In this document: positions 18,923 to 26,799 of the stretch, one piece after another
Layout: the number at the start of each line of letters is the position of its first letter
Numbering within the stretch: position 1 is the stretch's first letter
NCBI GenBank assembly: GCA_030149365.1
Contig: JASBRP010000021.1
Span: 48,377-112,376 of the forward strand
Reading direction: 5' to 3'
Source of the DNA: Solimonas sp.
GTDB taxonomy: Bacteria; Pseudomonadota; Gammaproteobacteria; Nevskiales; Nevskiaceae
DNA length: 64,000 bases
Translations under genes and position numbers: made by a program
The notes under the pieces: generated by a model
What the model was told of the DNA's origin: nothing
Databases searched by the model: none
What the model saw: the letters and a program-made list of their open reading frames with translations, nothing else

Positions 18923-19228
18923 ATGCGTCGGATCGTCCTGCTGTCCGGCCTGCTGCTGGGGGCCTGTGTCCAGCTCGCCGCCTGCGCCCAGCCCATGAAC
19001 CAGCCCCAAGCCCATGCCGCGCCGGTCCCCGGCAAGGTCGCCGATCTCGACGCCTTCGGGCGCTTCATCGCCGGCCGTCCGACGCCGGAGCAATTCCGCA
19101 CGCGCTACCCGGATGTGAAGCTGGTGATGCCCGGCGATATTGCCACCAAGGAGTTGCGCAGCGACAACAGCCGCTACTTCGCCGAAACCGACTCCGAGGG
19201 CCGCATCACTGGCGGCCGGTTCATGTAA
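18923..19228 (+). CDS. Small lipoprotein with PDVxLVxPGxIAT domain
   Basis: 101-aa putative lipoprotein: signal peptide with a lipobox-like LAAC (about residues 18-21), a short Ala/Pro-rich spacer and a roughly 55-residue C-terminal domain: FGRFIAGRPTPEQFRTRYPD, then VKLVMPGDIATKELRSDNSR and GRITGGRF. The same domain closes the third gene of this operon, so the two are paralogous over that part. Function unknown. The stop overlaps the next start (TAATG). Confidence 0.8.
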   Translation: MRRIVLLSGLLLGACVQLAACAQPMNQPQAHAAPVPGKVADLDAFGRFIAGRPTPEQFRTRYPDVKLVMPGDIATKELRSDNSRYFAETDSEGRITGGRFM

Positions 19229-19599
19229 TGAGCGCCTTCGTCACGATCCTGCTGTTGCTCAACGTACTGCTTTCGGCCGTGCTCGGACTGCTGTTCCTGC
19301 GCCTGTGGCGCGTGCAGCATCGCCTGCACGGCCGACTGCAGCAGCTGGCGCCGAACCTGGCGGGCGATCCTGCACGCAACTTCGAGCTGGTGAGCGCTTC
19401 GCGCCCCAGCCTGATCTCCATCGAGATCCTCAACCCCATGGAGCTGGCCGCCAAGGAGTCCTGGGTGGCCGGTGCGCTGGGCAGCGTCACGCCCACGCTG
19501 GTGCGCCGCCTGGTCTACCAGCGCGCCGCGCAGATGGTGCGCGAGGAGCTCAAGGGCCACGGTGTCACGGCGGAGGTGCGCCAGCACCATGCCCCTTGA
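19228..19599 (+). CDS. Small membrane-anchored hypothetical protein
   Basis: 123-aa protein with one N-terminal transmembrane helix (about 4-25, VTILLLLNVLLSAVLGLLFL) and a soluble region carrying ISIEILNPMELAAKESWVAGALGSVTP. No named family is certain. It overlaps the lipoprotein upstream by 1 nt (TAATG) and the next gene by 11 nt, so the three are translationally coupled and probably work together at the membrane. Confidence 0.8.
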   Translation: MSAFVTILLLLNVLLSAVLGLLFLRLWRVQHRLHGRLQQLAPNLAGDPARNFELVSASRPSLISIEILNPMELAAKESWVAGALGSVTPTLVRRLVYQRAAQMVREELKGHGVTAEVRQHHAP

Positions 19600-20221
19600 A
19601 CTCGTCCTGGCGCTGCTGAGCACGGCGGGCCTGTGCGTGACGCTGGCGGCCGGCCTGCGTCTGCACGACGAGGTGGTGGAGCTGCGGCACGAGTTGCGCC
19701 GCGTCGAGGCCTGGCACAGCGACTACGGCTATACCAGCCGCGCGCTGGGCACGCTGGCGCAGGTGCAGAAGCTGGCCGAAGGCGGCGTCAGCATCGGCAC
19801 CGACACGGTGCGCGGCATCCACCATGGCATCGCCAGCATTCCCTTCGGCATCCTGGAGGCAATACCCGCGACGCGTGACACCACGCGTGTAGTGCGTGCG
19901 ATCCACGACCAGACCACGGACACGGTTTACGGCGCCATCAATCTGGTGAACCGCGTGCTGGGCAAGGGCCTGCGCCGCGGCATGGGCGTGGACACGCCCA
20001 AGGAAGAGCCGTACCGCGGCCAGGTCAGCGATGCGGAGCTGGTGGACTTCCGCCACTTCATCGACACGCGGCCCGACCCCGCGGAATTCCGCCTGCGCTA
20101 CCCGGATGTGGCCCTGGTGCTGCCGGGCGAGATCGCGACGATGGACTACCGGGCGGATCGCAGCCGGTTCCATGCACTTGTTGATGAAGGTGGACGGATT
20201 TCCGGCGGCGAGTTTAGATAA
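19589..20221 (+). CDS. Membrane-anchored protein sharing the PDVxLVxPGxIAT C-terminal domain
   Basis: 210-aa protein with an N-terminal hydrophobic helix (about 3-22), a short coiled-coil-like stretch (EVVELRHELRRVEAW), a middle region and a C-terminal domain (about 150-210) reading LVDFRHFIDTRPDPAEFRLR, YPDVALVLPGEIAT and GRISGGEF. This matches the end of the lipoprotein at 18923-19228. ATG 19589 is used because it puts the membrane helix at the N-terminus. Last gene of the operon; followed by palindromic repeats. Confidence 0.82.
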   Translation: MPLELVLALLSTAGLCVTLAAGLRLHDEVVELRHELRRVEAWHSDYGYTSRALGTLAQVQKLAEGGVSIGTDTVRGIHHGIASIPFGILEAIPATRDTTRVVRAIHDQTTDTVYGAINLVNRVLGKGLRRGMGVDTPKEEPYRGQVSDAELVDFRHFIDTRPDPAEFRLRYPDVALVLPGEIATMDYRADRSRFHALVDEGGRISGGEFR

Positions 20222-20367
20222 CCGCGTGTGAGCGGCTGATAGCCGCGAGCAGGGCTTGCCATGACGTTCCTCCTTCGCGGCTGACCGCCGCTCCTACAAA
20301 AGCCATGTAGCCCGGACGCAGTCCGGGGGCTTGCGATGAAGCCGATCCTGGATTTCATCCGGGCTAC
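20222..20367. repeat. Two palindromic intergenic repeats
   Basis: First repeat (about 20228-20297): GCGGCTGATAGCCGCGA ... TTCGCGGCTGACCGCCGCTCCTAC, the same family as the copy at about 11488-11550. Second repeat (20307-20367): GTAGCCCGGACGCAGTCCGGG ... CCGGGCTAC, a family that recurs at 59638-59714. No gene seen in this stretch. Confidence 0.7.
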
Positions 20368-20427
20368 GTGACGATAGAGCTCGGCAAAGGTCGCGACTCG
20401 CGTCGCTCCCACGAATACAGCGCAAAC

Positions 20428-20455
20428 AAAAAAGGAGCCGACTTGCGTCGGCTCC
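20428..20455 (-). terminator. Intrinsic terminator of the yceI operon
   Basis: On the minus strand: GGAGCCGAC, loop GCAA, GTCGGCTCC, then TTTTTT. A 9-bp GC-rich stem with a six-T tail, 58 nt after the stop of the distal yceI gene, is a textbook Rho-independent terminator. Confidence 0.88.
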
Positions 20456-20512
20456 TCCGGGAAAACACGGCCGCCAGGGGAAACGGCCGTGCTGGGGGAC
20501 TGACAGGATGCG

Positions 20513-21106
20513 TTAGCGCTTGCCGCCGGCACCGTCCTTCTGCTGGTGGGCTTCCACCTCGATCTTCAGCTCCACTTCCTCGCCGACGTTGGGCGAGTAC
20601 TTGCTGATACCCCAGTCGGAGCGCTTGATCTTGGTTTCCAGGTTGGCGCCGCAGGCCCAGATGCCGAGCATCGGGTGCTGCTTGCAGACGAAATCATCCA
20701 CGTCCAGCGTCACCGTCTTGGTCACGCCGTGCATGGTCAGCTCGCCGGTGACTTCGTCGACCTTGTCGCCGTCGAACTTGAACTTGCTGCCCTTGAAGGT
20801 GATCGTCGGGTACTTCTTGGTGTCGAAGAAGTCCTCGTTCTTCAGGTGCTCGTCGAGCTTGGGGACGCCGGTAGAGATCGAGTTGGCGTCGATGGTGACG
20901 TCGACGCTGCCGGTCTTCTTGGCGGTGTCGAGGGTGATGGTGCCCTCGGTCTTGTCGAAGCGGCCGCGGAAGGTCGAGAAGCCGAGATGGCTGATCTCGA
21001 AGGTCGGGAAGGTGTGCGTCGGGTCGAGCTTGTAGGTGGACTCGGCGGCCTGCGCCGTCAGCGTGGCGGCGGACAGCAGGACGGCGGCGAGCAGGGACTT
21101 CTTCAT
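20513..21106 (-). CDS. YceI-family periplasmic lipocalin-like protein
   Basis: 197-aa YceI-family protein, predicted periplasmic beta-barrel that binds isoprenoid or other lipophilic ligands. Signal peptide 1-20 (AATLTAQAAE). Family signatures: YKLDPTHTFPTFEISHLGFSTFRGRFDKTEG, STGVPKLDEHLKNEDFFDTKKYPTITFKG and GELTMHGVTKTVTL. Full length for the family. It lies 36 nt after a second yceI-like gene and cytochrome b561, and ends at a strong terminator, so it is the last gene of a three-gene transcript. Confidence 0.95.
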   Translation of the reverse strand: MKKSLLAAVLLSAATLTAQAAESTYKLDPTHTFPTFEISHLGFSTFRGRFDKTEGTITLDTAKKTGSVDVTIDANSISTGVPKLDEHLKNEDFFDTKKYPTITFKGSKFKFDGDKVDEVTGELTMHGVTKTVTLDVDDFVCKQHPMLGIWACGANLETKIKRSDWGISKYSPNVGEEVELKIEVEAHQQKDGAGGKR

Positions 21107-21142
21107 GGGATCACTCCTTTGGGGGATGGGGGTGCGGGCGGC

Positions 21143-21700
21143 TTACTTCGCCGGGGCGAGCAGCAGCTTGAACTTCACGGGTACGTCGTTGGAGACGAGG
21201 TCGCCCTCGTTCCATTCGCCGCCGCCAACGCCGAAGTCGGTGCGGCGGATCGAGAACTGTCCGGACAGCAGCGTGGCGCCGCTGGCCTGGTCGGCCGCGC
21301 GGAACGGCACGGTGATCTCGCGCGGCTTGCCCTTGATGGTCAGCAGGCCCTTGGCCTCGTACTTGCCGGGGCCGGTGGCGCGCACGCTGCTGCTCTTGAA
21401 GGTGGCCTTGGGGAAGCCGGCCTTGTCGAGCCAGGCGCGCTCCGCCGCGGTGCTGTCGGCCTCGTCGCTGCCGGCGTCGATGCTGGCGATGTCCACGGAC
21501 AAGGCGGCGCTGGAGGTCTCGGGCTTGGCGGCGTCAAAGCTCACCTGCGCCTCGAAGCGCTTGAAGCGGCCGTCCACCGCCACGCCCATCTGCTTGACGC
21601 TGAAGCTGATGTCGCTGCGCGCGGTATCCACCGTGCGCGGCGCGGCCTGGGCCGACAGGGTGGCCAGGGACAACAGGACAGCGGTGGTAAACAGTTTCAC
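21143..21700 (-). CDS. Second YceI-family periplasmic protein
   Basis: 185-aa YceI-family paralogue with signal peptide (about 1-19, LATLSAQAAP) and motifs ARSDISFSVKQMGVAVDGRF, WLDKAGFPKATFKS and GLLTIKGKPREITVPF. It is more diverged than its neighbour (no LDEHLK element). The GTG start at 21700 overlaps the stop of cytochrome b561 (21697-21700), so they are translationally coupled. YceI proteins next to cytochrome b561 are a recurring arrangement; the redox or lipid-transfer role is not established here. Confidence 0.92.
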   Translation of the reverse strand: MKLFTTAVLLSLATLSAQAAPRTVDTARSDISFSVKQMGVAVDGRFKRFEAQVSFDAAKPETSSAALSVDIASIDAGSDEADSTAAERAWLDKAGFPKATFKSSSVRATGPGKYEAKGLLTIKGKPREITVPFRAADQASGATLLSGQFSIRRTDFGVGGGEWNEGDLVSNDVPVKFKLLLAPAK

Positions 21701-22260
21701 GAGGCATCTCCGGTCTTGCGCCAGCGCGGCAACATCCGCGTCAGCACGTCGTCACGATTGAAGAAATGGTGTTTCAGCGCGGCGGTGGCATGCAGGCCCA
21801 CCACGAACAGCAGGATCGTCGTCAGCAGCTCGTGCACGTCTTGCAGCAGCTTGCCCAGCTCGCGGTCGCGGCCGACCAGGTCGGGGATCGGGAACATGCC
21901 GAGGTACACGGTCTGGAAGCCCTTGGCCGAACTCATCAGCCAGCCGGACAGCGGGATCGCGAACAGCAGGGCGTACAGGCCCCAGTGGCTCAGGTGGGCG
22001 CCGATGCGCTCCCAGGCCGGCATGGTGGGCGGCAGTGGCGGAGCCTTGGCCCACTGGCGCCAGAGCAGGCGCAGCACGGCGATGCCGAAGATCGTGACGC
22101 CGATCCACTTGTGGTACGAGAACAGCTTGAGCCGGGTGGGCGACATCTTCATGTCGCTCATGATCCAGCCCAGCGCGAAGGCGCCGATCACCAGCAGCAG
22201 GGTCAGCCAGTGCCCGGCCTGGGCGACGGCTCCGTAGCGTTGTGGCAGTGACTGGGACAT
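21697..22260 (-). CDS. Cytochrome b561 family protein
   Basis: 187-aa inner-membrane dihaem cytochrome b561. Four transmembrane helices (about 15-35, 48-68, 92-112, 145-168) and His ligand candidates in QAGHWLT, YHKWIG, LSHWGLYALL and VGLHATAALKHHFF. It is expected to transfer electrons between quinol and periplasmic partners such as the two YceI proteins encoded by the same operon. ATG 22260 is chosen since it begins the conserved N-terminus and the upstream extension has no RBS. A perfect palindrome lies 70 nt upstream (22330-22354). Confidence 0.93.
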   Translation of the reverse strand: MSQSLPQRYGAVAQAGHWLTLLLVIGAFALGWIMSDMKMSPTRLKLFSYHKWIGVTIFGIAVLRLLWRQWAKAPPLPPTMPAWERIGAHLSHWGLYALLFAIPLSGWLMSSAKGFQTVYLGMFPIPDLVGRDRELGKLLQDVHELLTTILLFVVGLHATAALKHHFFNRDDVLTRMLPRWRKTGDAS

Positions 22261-22329
22261 GGCGGCTCCTGAACTGGGGAACATGCTAGTCCCCGGCCGA
22301 TCCTTCAAAAAAGCAAAATGTTCTGAACA

Positions 22330-22354
22330 AATCGTTCGATTCAGTCGAACGATT
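22330..22354. promoter_or_regulatory. Perfect 10-5-10 palindrome upstream of the cytochrome b561/yceI operon
   Basis: Arms AATCGTTCGA and TCGAACGATT around TTCAG, in an AT-richer patch of the 227-bp divergent gap between cytochrome b561 (start 22260, minus) and the plus-strand hypothetical gene at 22488. The symmetry and position fit an operator for a dimeric regulator. No regulator gene is adjacent. Confidence 0.6.
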
Positions 22355-22487
22355 CCCCCGTGCTCCTGCAGACTGACCGCAGCCGCCCGGCCGGGTTCAA
22401 GCCCCGACAGGCTTCGCTGCCGTTTCCTACAAAAGCCATCGCCGGGGGCCGGCTGTGGCCCGGTGGCCGCCCCGGGACAATGCTCCC

Positions 22488-22826
22488 ATGTCGCATCTCC
22501 CCGCCATGGCGGCCCACGCCGAGCTCAGCACCTGGATCGAAACCCGGGAAGAACTGCTGAGCAGCGCGTTGCTGGGCGGCGCAGGCGGCATGTGCGCGGT
22601 GTTCCTGAGCCGCGATCCCCAGGGCGACTACCTGCTGCGCCTTTGCGACGGCGCCGACGACCGCTGGATGACCTGGCGCGAGCAGCGCCGCCTGCGCTCG
22701 GCCTTCGGGCGCAGCTACGCCGAGGCCCTGGCCAACGCCGCCATGACGCGGCTGGAGCGCAGCGGCTGGCAGCTGGAATGGCTGGCGCGCGCCAGCCCCG
22801 AGGCCCTGCCCGCGCTGGCCGCCTGA
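22488..22826 (+). CDS. Hypothetical small soluble protein
   Basis: 112-aa protein without signal peptide or known motif. It contains LSTWIETREELLSSALLGGAGGMCAVFLSRDPQGDYLLRLC and ends in an Ala-rich helix. ATG 22488 or 22506 could be the start. Codon choice looks like that of a real gene. It is divergent from the cytochrome b561/yceI operon. Function unknown. Confidence 0.6.
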   Translation: MSHLPAMAAHAELSTWIETREELLSSALLGGAGGMCAVFLSRDPQGDYLLRLCDGADDRWMTWREQRRLRSAFGRSYAEALANAAMTRLERSGWQLEWLARASPEALPALAA

Positions 22827-22975
22827 AACGGACGCCCGCAAGGGGCGGCCCGCAGACGCAGCAAACAAACCCGGCATAAGTTTTGCCAGTTTTTTGGCAG
22901 GGCCGCTCCCTGCCGTGCAACGCCTCGTGCGGTGGCAGGTCCAAAGCCTACCGGTTCCACCCTCAAGGAAGATCC

Positions 22976-24007
22976 ATGACCAGAATCCTGCATACGGGCG
23001 CCCTCGGTGGCTCCCTGTTCCTGCTGGCGGCCTGCGGCGGCGGCAGCAGCGGTGGCGAGCGCTACTCGCTGGAGTCGCCGCAGGATGCGCTGCGCGAGCT
23101 CTCGCTGGCCGGCCTGGTGCTCAACGACGTGCCGGACGGACAGCCGGAAGGCGGCACGGCCGCGGCCAAGCGGCTCGGTGGCGGCAGCGGCTGGGGTGCG
23201 GCGACCCTGCCGGCGCGCCCGCGCAACCTCGCCAAGGCCACGGTGGAGGACTGCCCGCAGGGCGGCGAACGCAAGATCGACACCGGCGCCAAGGCGCGGG
23301 ACTTCCTGTCCTTCGACGTGGAGGACCTGGGCGTGTCCTTCTATCGCGAAACCGATGACGACTGCCTCTACCCGGTGTCGATCCCGGCGCCGTTGACCGC
23401 GAGCAAGCTCTACAACGGCCAGTTCGAGGATGGCGATTCCGGCACGCTGGAAGACGGATCGCGCTACGCCTACGTCGTGGATGGCAGTGGCAGCAGTGCC
23501 TACGTGACGACCTACCGGGAATTCGATTCCGCCAACAAGCTGATCTACAGCGAGATCCAGGGCAGCCTGGGGACCGTGGAGTCGCTGCAGGCGGAGGACG
23601 GCGCGCTCGACGTGCGTGCGGACTACGACTACAGCGTGGACAGCAGCGAGTGGGTCAACGGCCGCCGCGAGGACTACTTCGCCATCGTGAAGCTCGGCAG
23701 GAACCTGCTGTCGCCCTACCGCGCCTTCCGCGATGGCCAGGAGCTGAGCTTCTCCGGCGTCTACTCCTACCGCACCCGCGATTGCCCGGGCAGCGACGTC
23801 ACCGTGACCACCGAGCAGGTCATCCAGCTCCAGCAGGTCGGCAATGCCGACTACCCGGTGGGCGGCCGCCTGCGCCTGGCCGCAGCCGGCAAGAGCGCGG
23901 TGTTCCAGTTCAATGCCGGCGGCGGCGCCACGCTGACCCTCGACGGCCGCACGGAGACACTCACGCAGAGCCAGGTGCGTGCGGCGATCAACGACTCGCC
24001 CTGCTGA
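22976..24007 (+). CDS. Tandem paralogous lipoprotein 1 of 4
   Basis: 343-aa predicted lipoprotein; lipobox LLAAC (Cys about residue 19) followed by a Gly/Ser tether GGGSSGG. Shared family features: an N-terminal SPQDALRELSLAG segment and a C-terminal domain with YSYRTRDCPGSDVTVTT, GGRLRLAAAGKSAVFQF, GGGATLTLDG and a final Cys two residues after Asp-Ser (DSPC). The middle is acidic and Tyr-rich. The most diverged of four head-to-tail paralogues (22976-27822). RBS AAGGAAG precedes ATG 22976. Followed by its own terminator. No named domain recognised; likely outer-membrane or surface lipoprotein. Confidence 0.85.
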   Translation: MTRILHTGALGGSLFLLAACGGGSSGGERYSLESPQDALRELSLAGLVLNDVPDGQPEGGTAAAKRLGGGSGWGAATLPARPRNLAKATVEDCPQGGERKIDTGAKARDFLSFDVEDLGVSFYRETDDDCLYPVSIPAPLTASKLYNGQFEDGDSGTLEDGSRYAYVVDGSGSSAYVTTYREFDSANKLIYSEIQGSLGTVESLQAEDGALDVRADYDYSVDSSEWVNGRREDYFAIVKLGRNLLSPYRAFRDGQELSFSGVYSYRTRDCPGSDVTVTTEQVIQLQQVGNADYPVGGRLRLAAAGKSAVFQFNAGGGATLTLDGRTETLTQSQVRAAINDSPC

Positions 24008-24025
24008 GGACCCTCGTAGCTTCCG

Positions 24026-24054
24026 AAAGGCCCCGGCATGATCCGGGGCCTTTT
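24026..24054 (+). terminator. Intrinsic terminator after lipoprotein 1
   Basis: AAAGGCCCCGG, short loop, CCGGGGCCTTTT. Strong stem with T-run, 19 nt after the stop codon. Confidence 0.88.
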
Positions 24055-24292
24055 CGTTCGGGGGTCTCGCCGCGTCGCCGATTTGTAAGCAATCGCATCA
24101 ATCTGTAAACGATGGGTCCAGTGCATTGACGGGCTGCGCCCGGAATGCTGATCTACGCACCTTTATATGGCCACCGTGCCCGCTCGCGGACTCGTTGGGC
24201 CGCGCACCCTGCCGTTGACCGGGGACGCGCTGCCTGCTGAGCTATGCCGCTGCGTCACCCAGGGCACACCGTTCTTGCTCAAGGAAGAAACC

Positions 24293-25282
24293 ATGTTCAA
24301 ATCGCGAATCCTCCCGGCTGCCTGCAGTGCGCTGGTCCTGCTTTCCGCCTGCGGCGGCGGCACCACCGACAACGACACCGATGGCAGCGCGCCGCTGGAG
24401 ACCAAGGCCGACGCGCTGCGCGAGCTCTCGCTGTCGGCCGGCGCCCTGGTGGAGCTGGTCGACGGTGCGGTGGATGTCAGTGGAGCGCCGGGTATGGCTC
24501 CGCGGATTGCATCGAAGCGCCTGGCGGATGAGAGCGGCGGGACGGCCAAGGCCGAGCGCACCTGCAACCCTGGCTCCTCCACCGAGACAGAGGTGACTCG
24601 CAATCACCTGCTCTTTGCGGGTATCACCTCCCCGGGCCTGCGCCTGACCGACGCCAATTGCGTGCAGATCAGCGTGGGCTCACGCCAGGCGTTCGCAGGC
24701 GTCACCGAGCGCGGCAACTCGGTGCAGGCCGGCAACGTGCGCTATGCCTATCTCCGCGATGGTGCCAATGGCCTGAGCGGGACCCCCTACATCGAAGAGT
24801 ACCGCCAGCCGGCCGAGGGCACGGCGACGTTCGCCGAAATGGAGGCTCGCGCCGGCGACATCGAGGCCAGAGGCGAAGACGACGTCGGGACGGAGCTGCG
24901 CGCGCTGTACTTCTACAGCTACGAGAACACCCAGGGCGACCTGGTGCGGATCGCTCTGGGCGATGGCGTCAACGCGCCGCTCAAGATCGTCATCGGCAAC
25001 ACTACTCTGACGCTCACCGGCAGCTATGGCTACCGCACGCAGGATTGCAGCGGAGGCACGGTGGCCGTCACCACTCCGCAAGCCTTGACCCGTAACGGTG
25101 CCGGCGATTTCAACGGCGGGCAGTTGCGCCTGGCTTCGGGTGGCCGCAACGTCCAGTTCAGCTTCAAGAACGACGGCAGCGCAACGCTGACCCGCAACGG
25201 TGTCGATGAGAATGTGACCAAGAGTGAAATCAGCGCGGCCATGAATGCCGACCCCTGTGGATTCGGGATGGACGACGAATAA
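24293..25282 (+). CDS. Tandem paralogous lipoprotein 2 of 4
   Basis: 329-aa predicted lipoprotein (lipobox LLSAC, Cys about residue 20, then GGGTTDND). It shares with its neighbours APLETKADALRELSLSAG after the tether and the C-terminal domain GYRTQDCSGGTVAVTT, GGQLRLASGGRNVQFSF, NDGSATLTRNG, ending near DPC. ATG 24293 is preceded by CAAGGAAG, almost the same leader as lipoprotein 1. An internal acidic domain (about 120-240) is unassigned. Function unknown; surface or outer-membrane location inferred from the lipobox. Confidence 0.85.
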   Translation: MFKSRILPAACSALVLLSACGGGTTDNDTDGSAPLETKADALRELSLSAGALVELVDGAVDVSGAPGMAPRIASKRLADESGGTAKAERTCNPGSSTETEVTRNHLLFAGITSPGLRLTDANCVQISVGSRQAFAGVTERGNSVQAGNVRYAYLRDGANGLSGTPYIEEYRQPAEGTATFAEMEARAGDIEARGEDDVGTELRALYFYSYENTQGDLVRIALGDGVNAPLKIVIGNTTLTLTGSYGYRTQDCSGGTVAVTTPQALTRNGAGDFNGGQLRLASGGRNVQFSFKNDGSATLTRNGVDENVTKSEISAAMNADPCGFGMDDE

Positions 25283-25301
25283 CGTCAGAGGCGAATTTCA
25301 G

Positions 25302-25330
25302 AAAGCCCCGGAGCGATCCGGGGCTTTTTT
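25302..25330 (+). terminator. Intrinsic terminator after lipoprotein 2
   Basis: AAGCCCCGG, loop AGCGAT, CCGGGGCTT followed by a T-run. The stem and loop are nearly the same as those after lipoproteins 3 and 4. Confidence 0.9.
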
Positions 25331-25529
25331 CTTGGGCGCGGACCAGCGCAGAACGGACAAAAAGCAATGGAGCCAGTGGTGTCCACTGGGTAAGCCCTCA
25401 TCCGAAGGTCGGATAGACGCAGGGCATGCCGGTGAATACGGTGGTAACGCTCCCTGCGCCGAGGCCCTGCCTGCGCTGTGAGCCGCCCGTAGGAGCGGGC
25501 GCCGACCACATGACCTGGGGATATCAAGG

Positions 25530-26549
25530 ATGAAGAACAGCGCAATCAGGATGGCCATCCTGGCCGGCAGCGCGGTGCTGCTCGCGGCCTGCAACAACGG
25601 CGGTGGCGGCGGTAATGACCCGGTCCCGCTGGAGACCAAGAGCGATGGCCTGCGCGAGCTGGGCACGTCCATCGGCGGCGCGGGGTTCCTGGTGGAGCAC
25701 CTCGACTTTCCGTCCGGCTCGGCGGACAAGCGCGCCAAGGCAGTGCGTGCCAATGCCAAGGCGCTTCCGGACTGCAATACGGTGACGGGCAGCGCAACCT
25801 ACAACGGTGGCGCCAAGGATCGCGACTTCAAGCTGCTGGATCCGCCCGTCTCCGGCCTGCGTGTCGATTTCGACGGGCAGCTGCGGGTCAACTATGAGCA
25901 GAACGACTGCTATGGTGAAGACGACAGCATTTCCGAGTATTTCCGGGCCGATGGCAATCTGGAAGAAGGCACCGGCGGATCGTCGGAGGCTGCCTACTAC
26001 TACTACTCGGCCGGGTCCGGCAATACGCCCGCCTATGATCTCAACGAGTCACGCGAGGATGGCGAGCTCGTTTTCCGCCAGTATCTGGAGTATCTCGGCA
26101 CGATCGAGCGGCTCGAGACGCCGACCCGCATCGTCCAGGCCTTTCGCCTGAGCCAGAAGCGCGAGTTCTTCGAACGGGACGAGCGCGATACCAAGCTGTC
26201 CTTCGATCTCGGCGACAGCAATGCGCCGTTGCGCCTCACCACCACCAGCGATTCGCTGTCGGTGGAAGGCAGTTACCGCTACAGCACCGGCTTCAGCGGC
26301 TGCAAGGGAGGCAAGGTCGAGGTATCCACGCCTTCCGCGGGCGGCATCGCGTTCACCGACAGCAGGCCGAGCGGCGGCGAACTCCGCCTGCGCTCCGGCG
26401 GATCCACGGCGAGCTTCACCTTCAGCAACGACGGCGGCGCCACCCTGGTGATCAATGGCGGTGCCGGCATCGTGGTAACGCCTGAAGAGTTGGAAGCCGC
26501 ACTCGTGGCCGAGTCGTCGCCCTGCGTCGAGGACAACAATCCCCTCTGA
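25530..26549 (+). CDS. Tandem paralogous lipoprotein 3 of 4
   Basis: 339-aa predicted lipoprotein: MKNSAIRMAILAGSAVLLAAC lipobox (Cys21), tether NNGGGGGND, then PLETKSDGLRELGTSIG. C-terminal domain RYSTGFSGCKGGKVEVSTPS, GGELRLRSGGSTASFTFSND, GGATLVINGGAGIVVTPEE and a final SSPC. Closest to lipoprotein 4, including leader peptide, upstream DNA and terminator, so this is the most recent duplication. RBS AAGGA immediately before ATG 25530. Function unknown. Confidence 0.87.
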   Translation: MKNSAIRMAILAGSAVLLAACNNGGGGGNDPVPLETKSDGLRELGTSIGGAGFLVEHLDFPSGSADKRAKAVRANAKALPDCNTVTGSATYNGGAKDRDFKLLDPPVSGLRVDFDGQLRVNYEQNDCYGEDDSISEYFRADGNLEEGTGGSSEAAYYYYSAGSGNTPAYDLNESREDGELVFRQYLEYLGTIERLETPTRIVQAFRLSQKREFFERDERDTKLSFDLGDSNAPLRLTTTSDSLSVEGSYRYSTGFSGCKGGKVEVSTPSAGGIAFTDSRPSGGELRLRSGGSTASFTFSNDGGATLVINGGAGIVVTPEELEAALVAESSPCVEDNNPL

Positions 26550-26569
26550 CCTGAAACCCTACCCTTGAG

Positions 26570-26598
26570 GGCCCTGGAGCGATCCGGGGCTTTTTTTT
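26570..26598 (+). terminator. Intrinsic terminator after lipoprotein 3
   Basis: GGCCCTGG, loop AGCGAT, CCGGGGC, then eight T. One mismatch in the stem relative to the copies after lipoproteins 2 and 4. Confidence 0.88.
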
Positions 26599-26799
26599 GG
26601 AATAAAAATCGCAGTAGAGAAGGCAGAACGCACGAAACTGTAAGAAATGAAAGCAATTGGAAGATTTCTCCACCAAAGGTCCTATAGACGCAAGGTATCC
26701 CGGATCATTAGGGTTACATCGCCACCGTCAGGGCTGTGCCCTACGGCGAGCCGTCCATAGAGCGGGCGCCACTACATGACCAGCATAGGGATATCACGG

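Noticed and set aside
20546..22237. 563-aa plus-strand frame opposite yceI and cytochrome b561
   Set aside because: Covers three genes of clear family on the other strand; composition is that of a GC-rich shadow.
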